A stretch of DNA of 64,000 nucleotides from JAFGHJ01 sp964525555 (GTDB taxonomy: Bacteria; Hydrothermota; UBA3072): contig CAZGHN010000005.1 in NCBI GenBank assembly GCA_964525555.1, positions 1 to 64,000 on the forward strand, given 5' to 3'. The translations under genes were made by a program, and so were the position numbers. Below, in pieces: positions 59,905-64,000 of the stretch; the first letter of the stretch is position 1; each line of letters starts with the position of its first letter. The notes below the pieces were generated by a model. The model was not told where the DNA came from. It did no database searches and worked only from the letters and a program-made list of their open reading frames with translations.

Positions 59905-60012
59905 CTTAGCTTTTAGATTTTCGCTTTTAGCCGTTAGCAAGATTTAGTTTATTGGTATATCTGTGAATCGGTAAGTTCGTTTTATTTTTTTACTAATTTA
60001 CTAATTCACTCT
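59905..60012. repeat. Short intergenic repeat patches
   Basis: 59905-59940 has CTTAGCTTTTAGATTTTCGC words and 59990-60012 has TTACTAATTTACTAATTCAC octamers. Both recall spacers near 52750 and 14200. Nothing else is seen between the convergent xylanase and cutA genes. Confidence 0.55.
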
Positions 60013-60013
60013 T

Positions 60014-60331
60014 TTATGTATCTGTGGTTTCTTTTTTTATCCAGGAAAGATAACTTTCTAAGCCTTCTTTCATTTCGTACGAAACGATTGCGGGAACTTC
60101 GTAAGGATGTAATTCTTTTAATCTTTTTTCGACTTTTGAATACAGAGATTTTCTTGTTTTCATAATAAGAGCATACTCCCTGCCACGGGTGAGCTTTCCT
60201 TTCCATCTGTATACGGATTCGATAGGAAAAAAAATTACGCATGCGACTAAATTTTCGTTGACTAATGTTTTGGCTATCTTTTCAGTAATAGCTTTATCCC
60301 CAAGAGTTGTATAGATTGTTATAAATTTCAA
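60014..60331 (-). CDS. cutA: Divalent-cation tolerance protein CutA
   Basis: A 105-residue CutA1, a small trimeric ferredoxin-like protein linked to metal tolerance. It starts MKFITIYTTLGDKAITEKIAK, contains NLVACVIFFPIESVYRWKGKL and the family mark LKELHPYEVPAIVSYEM. The molecular function is still debated. It lies ten bases downstream of the small conserved gene at 60342-60617. Confidence 0.93.
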   Translation of the reverse strand: MKFITIYTTLGDKAITEKIAKTLVNENLVACVIFFPIESVYRWKGKLTRGREYALIMKTRKSLYSKVEKRLKELHPYEVPAIVSYEMKEGLESYLSWIKKETTDT

Positions 60332-60341
60332 GATATTCTCT

Positions 60342-60617
60342 CTAAAGAGGTATCCATATTTGTTGTGCGGATATGATTTCGGAGTTGCCGGGTAGATTTA
60401 TTTCATTTTTTGTTCTGGAGTAAAAAATTAAGCCTTTGTAAGATGTGAGATAATCGAAATCTTTTTTCATGAATCCTCCCTTTGATACGATAATAACGGG
60501 ATTTTCGGCCCTGGATATTATTTTAATAAAATCTTCTTCCTTTAGTCTTACAATAGCTCCTGAAGCTTTAATTGCTTTTGCAACTGCCTCATATGCTCCT
60601 GCTGCTCCATTACTCAT
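60342..60617 (-). CDS. Small conserved hypothetical protein
   Basis: A 91-residue protein starting MSNGAAGAYEAVAKAIKASG, with VIIVSKGGFMKKDFDYLTSYKGLIFYSR in the middle and a terminal QQIWIPL. AAAGGAGG lies before the ATG, so it is a real gene. I recall similar small proteins in other bacteria, but no function is known to me. It has no signal peptide or helix long enough to span a membrane. It forms a probable two-gene unit with cutA. Confidence 0.7.
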   Translation of the reverse strand: MSNGAAGAYEAVAKAIKASGAIVRLKEEDFIKIISRAENPVIIVSKGGFMKKDFDYLTSYKGLIFYSRTKNEINLPGNSEIISAQQIWIPL

Positions 60618-60665
60618 TTTCGCCTCCTTTTTCTTCTTATATCATTTTTTCGACAAAATATTCAT

Positions 60666-60718
60666 AAAAAAACAAAGTATACAGAAACATTGATTTTGCT
60701 GTTTCTGTACACTTTGTT
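60666..60718 (-). terminator. Strong intrinsic terminator after the OMP gene
   Basis: The arms 60671-60689 and 60700-60718 are 19-base inverted repeats (AACAAAGTATACAGAAACA) with one mismatch, which remains a wobble pair in RNA. The loop is ten bases. On the minus strand a run of seven T (60666-60672) follows the stem. It lies 65 bp after the stop of the gene at 60783-61340. Confidence 0.88.
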
Positions 60719-60782
60719 ATAATATCTATTCCTTTTAAGGTTTATAATTTTCGGTAAAAATTTAACAGCAGGTTTTTTAAAG

Positions 60783-61340
60783 TTAAATGCTGATTTTTAT
60801 TCCGCCTCTTATAGGAATATGAGTAAGGCTTCCGCCTTCCATAAATATAATCCCGTATCCGGTTTCGGCGAAAAATCCCATTAGTCCCATGGTGAAACTT
60901 GTTCCTGTATAAGCCAGGAAGCCGAAATCGGTCGATGAAGCGCTAATATCTAAAGCGCCAGACATACTTGCTGTAGTCGTAGTCATTTCTGCGCCTACAC
61001 CGACGTAAAAAGATGCAGGGGAAAGAGGTGGAGCGATGGAATATTCAAGTCCAAGTAGAATAAAAAGATAAGATATTTTAGTTGTAACATCCCCAAGTAT
61101 TGTTTCTGCTGTTTCGGATTTCCATGTATATTCAATTGCGCCTCGTAAGCCGACCGGTAGAATAGGCGGCGAAAAAGTAGCCATGGCTCCAAAAGCCGGA
61201 TAGGTCTGCATTTCTGCCCCCTCGACATTTATCTTCCACATTTCGACTCCGCCCATTGCTCCCGCTGATAAGCCGAGTACTCCGGCAGAGAGAGGTACAC
61301 TTATAAGTAATAAAACAACCAACACTGCAAACTTTTTCAT
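60783..61340 (-). CDS. Small outer-membrane beta-barrel protein
   Basis: A 185-residue protein with a clear signal peptide (MKKFAVLVVLLLISVPLSAG, about 1-19). The mature part alternates hydrophobic and small residues in about eight strands (GLRGAIEYTW, SYLFILLGLEYS, SFYVGVGAEM, GFFAETGYGIIFM) and ends in a strand, GGIKISI. It fits an eight-stranded barrel of the OmpW/OmpA-like class, but no family is recognised. It is flanked by a strong promoter (61372-61400) and a strong terminator, so it is a single highly expressed unit. Confidence 0.75.
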   Translation of the reverse strand: MKKFAVLVVLLLISVPLSAGVLGLSAGAMGGVEMWKINVEGAEMQTYPAFGAMATFSPPILPVGLRGAIEYTWKSETAETILGDVTTKISYLFILLGLEYSIAPPLSPASFYVGVGAEMTTTTASMSGALDISASSTDFGFLAYTGTSFTMGLMGFFAETGYGIIFMEGGSLTHIPIRGGIKISI

Positions 61341-61371
61341 ATGACCTCCTTTTTTAGTTTGCTATTATGAA

Positions 61372-61400
61372 ATCATAATCCTTTTTGATAGGAATGTCAA
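61372..61400 (-). promoter_or_regulatory. Sigma-70 promoter of the small OMP gene
   Basis: On the minus strand, TTGACA (61395-61400) and TATGAT (61372-61377) are 17 bp apart. AGGAGGT precedes the ATG at 61340. Confidence 0.78.
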
Positions 61401-61407
61401 GGGTTTA

Positions 61408-61488
61408 TTAGGTTTTAGGTCTTAGGTATTTGGTTTTAGTGAAGGGGTGGTGGGATTCTGAATTCTGACTCCTCACCTTCTGACTTCT
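61408..61488. repeat. Intergenic repeat mosaic
   Basis: 61408-61439 has TTAGGTTT/TTAGGTCT/TTAGGTAT octamers. 61455-61488 has ATTCTGAATTCTGACTCC heptamer-like units, the reverse complement of the GAAGTCAG type near 26360. It ends at the ruvB stop. Confidence 0.65.
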
Positions 61489-62502
61489 TTAAAATAACGT
61501 TTTCCCTTTTTCTTTAAGGGGATCTATTTTTAAATGCTCGTAAGCGAGTGGTGTTGCCTGTCTGCCCTGCGGAGTGCGTTTTAGAAAGCCGCTAATTATC
61601 AAGAATGGTTCAAAAACCTCCTCTATTGTTTCCTCTTTTTCTCCGACTGAAGTGGCAAGTGTTTTTAGTCCCACTGGGCCTCCGTTAAATTTTTCAATTA
61701 TACTTTTAAGGATTGCTTTATCCATTATATCGAGTCCCATGGTGTCTACCTCGAGTTGTTCAAGGGCATATCTCGTTATTTCTAAGTCGATTTTACCTTT
61801 ACCTTTAACCTCTGCGAAGTCTCGGACCCTCCGCAGGAGCCTATTGGCTATTCTCGGAGTTCCTCGTGATCTTTTCGCTATTTCATCTCCTGCATCACTT
61901 GTCATCTTAATTTCAAGGATGGAAGAAGAACGTTTGATTATCTGACTTAAATCTTCTGCTTGGTAATGGTTTAGACGCGGAATATAGCCAAAGCGTGAAC
62001 GAAGAGGTGCAGACAGAAGTCCTGTTCTCGTTGTCGCTCCTACCAGAGTGAAGGGTTGAAGGTTTATTTCTATCGAGCGTGCAGCCGGACCCGAATCAAT
62101 CATTATATTTATGGAAAAGTCTTCCATAGCTTGATATAAATATTCTTCTACATCTTTATTTATCCGGTGAATTTCATCTATAAACAGAACATCGAATCTG
62201 TGAAGTTTCGTAAGAATTCCAGCCAGGTCCCGTGGTTTTTGAAGAACCGGTCCCGCAACGGCCATAATATCGACTTCCATTTCTCTGGCGATGATGTGTG
62301 CGAGTGTTGTTTTTCCCAGTCCCGGAGGACCAAAAAGCAGGACGTGGTCGAGAGGTTCATCCCTTTTCTTGGCCGCTTCCGTAAAAACTTGAAGATTTTC
62401 TTTTACTCTGTCTTGATTGATAAATTCCGAAAAATATCTGGGCCGTAGATTTTTCTCGTATTGGGCATCTATTGGATCTTTTGAAGGAGAAGTTATTCTC
62501 AT
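61489..62502 (-). CDS. ruvB: Holliday junction branch-migration ATPase RuvB
   Basis: A 337-residue AAA+ motor that drives branch migration with RuvA. Walker A is LLFGPPGLGKTTLAH, Walker B is VLFIDEIHRIN, sensor 1 is LVGATTRTGLLSAPLRSRFG, and the winged-helix domain ends GFLKRTPQGRQATPLAYEHL. The start overlaps the ruvA stop by four bases. The end of the gene abuts an intergenic repeat. Confidence 0.97.
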   Translation of the reverse strand: MRITSPSKDPIDAQYEKNLRPRYFSEFINQDRVKENLQVFTEAAKKRDEPLDHVLLFGPPGLGKTTLAHIIAREMEVDIMAVAGPVLQKPRDLAGILTKLHRFDVLFIDEIHRINKDVEEYLYQAMEDFSINIMIDSGPAARSIEINLQPFTLVGATTRTGLLSAPLRSRFGYIPRLNHYQAEDLSQIIKRSSSILEIKMTSDAGDEIAKRSRGTPRIANRLLRRVRDFAEVKGKGKIDLEITRYALEQLEVDTMGLDIMDKAILKSIIEKFNGGPVGLKTLATSVGEKEETIEEVFEPFLIISGFLKRTPQGRQATPLAYEHLKIDPLKEKGKTLF

Positions 62503-63047
62503 ATTTCTTTTAAAACCTTTTTTACGATTTCATCTACCGAAAGATATTCTTCTTCTTTTATTACTTCGCATATAGCCTGATCTGCCTCTTTAGAACTGTA
62601 TCCGATTGATATGAGAGCTTTCTTTGCCTCTTCTGCTTCTTTAGTCGGTGATGTTTTTAACTTGTCTTTTAGCTCAAGTATTATTCTTTTCGCAGTTTTA
62701 CTGCCTATGCCTTTTATTTTGGATATTGGGTTTGGGTCATTATCTTCAAGGGCTTTTCTTAATCCATGCCCTCCGAGCCCAAGCATCAGCGAAAAAGCTG
62801 TTTTTGGGCCTATGTTAGGTACTTTAATAAGTGCCCTGAAAAGTTCTCTTTCTGACTTATTTTCAAAACCGTAAATATCTATACCATTTTGACTTATCGA
62901 CAAATGGGTATAAAAGAAGATTTCATCACCTATTATCGGTTTTTCGTTCTCTAAAACAGCATTGACAAGGAGTCCAAAGCCGCCGATACTTACATTGATT
63001 TTGTTTTTTTCAATATCTAAAACTACACCTTTAATTGATTCCAGCAT
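62499..63047 (-). CDS. ruvA: Holliday junction DNA-binding protein RuvA
   Basis: A 182-residue RuvA. The N-terminal OB domain starts MLESIKGVVLDIEKNK. Two helix-hairpin-helix motifs are visible: ALIKVPNIGPKTAFSLM and KIKGIGSKTAKRIILELKDKL. The C-terminal domain (about 140-182) contacts RuvB. It overlaps ruvC by 17 bases and ruvB by four, indicating a coupled operon. Confidence 0.96.
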   Translation of the reverse strand: MLESIKGVVLDIEKNKINVSIGGFGLLVNAVLENEKPIIGDEIFFYTHLSISQNGIDIYGFENKSERELFRALIKVPNIGPKTAFSLMLGLGGHGLRKALEDNDPNPISKIKGIGSKTAKRIILELKDKLKTSPTKEAEEAKKALISIGYSSKEADQAICEVIKEEEYLSVDEIVKKVLKEI

Positions 63048-63504
63048 ATATATTTTCTTTGTTGAGATAACATATTATTGCGCCAAAGGCATCGGACACA
63101 TCCAGCGGAATTTCTTCCGAGATGCCCAATATATTCTTAACCATATATCTTACCTGCTCTTTAGAGGAAGCTCCTGAACCGGTTACCGATTGTTTGATTT
63201 CACGGGGAGTAAATTCCTGAAGAGGTAAACCTTTCATTTGAGAAAGCAACAGATAGACTCCACGAATTTCGGCTATTTTTATTAGGGTTTGTATGTTTGG
63301 TCCTCTGTATATACTCTCTATTACAAGTTGATCCGGTTTCTCCGTTTCTATTAGTTTAGAAAGGGATGTGAAATATTTATTAAGTCTGTCTTCGCAAACC
63401 TTATGTTTCAATAGTTCCCATGAAAGTTTAGTTTTTTTCTTTTCTTTCGATAGTATTGCTATTCCAGTTTGGGAAAGTCCCGGATCTATTCCCAGTATTT
63501 TCAA
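63031..63504 (-). CDS. ruvC: Holliday junction resolvase RuvC
   Basis: A 157-residue RNase-H-fold nuclease that cuts Holliday junctions. Acidic active-site residues sit in ILGIDPGLSQTGIA (Asp7), QLVIESIYRG (Glu), and the C-terminal DVSDAFGAIICY (two Asp). The EFTPREIKQSVTGSGASSKEQV block is diagnostic. Overlaps on both sides link it to yebC and ruvA. Confidence 0.96.
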   Translation of the reverse strand: MKILGIDPGLSQTGIAILSKEKKKTKLSWELLKHKVCEDRLNKYFTSLSKLIETEKPDQLVIESIYRGPNIQTLIKIAEIRGVYLLLSQMKGLPLQEFTPREIKQSVTGSGASSKEQVRYMVKNILGISEEIPLDVSDAFGAIICYLNKENIYAGIN

Positions 63505-64000
63505 ATTTCGGAACCTATTTCAGCTAGAATATCATCTGCAATGTCGAAATTGGAATAAACTTGTTGAACGTCTTCAAGGTCTTCCAGTACGGATAAAAGT
63601 TTGAGAATTTTTCTGGCATCTTTATCGTCTACTTCCTTTGTGGCTTTGGGTAGGAAAGTGAGCTCGTAAAGTTCGACGGGGATTTTTTTATCCTGCAACG
63701 CATTATAAACTTTGTGCAGTTCAGTTGGGTTGGTTTGAATTTCGTACGTATCTTTTTCCTCGTTTATATCCGTTGCTCCGGCATCGATCGCTACGTCGGA
63801 AAGTTCTGTTTCCGAAACATCTTTTTTTGGAACAATTATCAGTCCCTTTTTTTCAAAAATATAAGATACACATCCTTCCGCTCCTAATTTACCACCATGT
63901 TTCTCCATTGTATGTCTCATATCGGATGCGGTTCTGTTTTTATTGTCGGTCAAACATTCGATATACAAGGCAACTCCTCCCGGGCCGTATCCTTCGTATT
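63501..64000 (-). CDS. yebC: YebC/PmpR-family protein (5' end off the window)
   Basis: The coding frame stays open to the window edge, and the upstream bases code YEGYGPGGVALYIECLTDNKNRT, the conserved core of YebC. About 166 residues are visible, including TASDMRHTMEKHGGKLGAEGCV and the C-terminal acidic domain. The family includes transcription regulators and, more recently, translation factors for proline-rich stalling. The ruvC start overlaps its stop by four bases, the common yebC-ruvC-ruvA-ruvB order. Confidence 0.95.
   Translation of the reverse strand, partial: YEGYGPGGVALYIECLTDNKNRTASDMRHTMEKHGGKLGAEGCVSYIFEKKGLIIVPKKDVSETELSDVAIDAGATDINEEKDTYEIQTNPTELHKVYNALQDKKIPVELYELTFLPKATKEVDDKDARKILKLLSVLEDLEDVQQVYSNFDIADDILAEIGSEI

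Overview
The window is a low-G+C bacterial chromosome segment with both core and accessory genes. It encodes diderm traits: several outer-membrane beta-barrel candidates, many secreted proteins, and four proteins ending in a PorSS/FlgD-like C-terminal sorting domain. It also has a membrane pyrophosphatase, an archaeal-type phosphoglycerate mutase, FG-GAP and DUF3160-type surface proteins, and intergenic spacers packed with short degenerate repeats. This mix suggests an uncultured lineage near the FCB group (for example WOR-3/Stahlbacteria, TA06 or Cloacimonadota-like). That placement is an inference from gene content, not from a tree.

Layout. 1-14163: the classic tuf-rpmG-tRNA-Trp-secE-nusG-rplKAJL-rpoBC-rpsL-rpsG-fusA transcription/translation block, all on +. 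14164-22665: a secreted propeller gene (-), then asnS, an outer-membrane protein, gap-pgk-tpiA, secG, rplU and rpmA on +. 22820-27072: an S55-peptidase-like protein, a beta-propeller protein and an isoprenylcysteine-methyltransferase-like membrane enzyme. 27336-30697: an SGNH hydrolase lipoprotein, a GNAT acetyltransferase and a CE15-type esterase, with base composition unlike their neighbours. 31021-44803: hppA, a giant 14-repeat FG-GAP protein, an orphan hydrogenase-maturation protease, a HAD phosphatase, a GH28-like protein, apgM and a DUF3160-type protein. 45282-52183: a tightly coupled six-gene operon (ketoacyl synthase, ACP-alpha-oxoamine synthase fusion, lipid kinase, SDR epimerase/dehydrogenase, radical SAM enzyme, UbiA prenyltransferase). 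52251-64000: a small membrane protein, a PHP phosphatase, ychF, a second radical SAM enzyme, two glycoside hydrolases, cutA, an OMP and yebC-ruvC-ruvA-ruvB (-).

The most interesting locus is 45282-52183. Its enzymes are those expected to condense an ACP-bound acyl chain with an amino acid, then reduce and phosphorylate a sphingoid-like product. The radical SAM enzyme and the UbiA protein have no obvious place in known bacterial ceramide pathways. The second striking feature is the intergenic sequence. Nearly every spacer longer than about 100 bp is a mosaic of short-period (7-11 nt) degenerate tandem repeats, several arranged as inverted arms like a MITE.

Secreted xylanase (GH10), a GH-A-like hydrolase, a CE15 esterase and a GH28-like protein point to plant-type polysaccharide use. 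Many promoters are near-perfect sigma-70 sequences (TTGACA, 16-17 bp, TATAAT) followed by strong Shine-Dalgarno sites.
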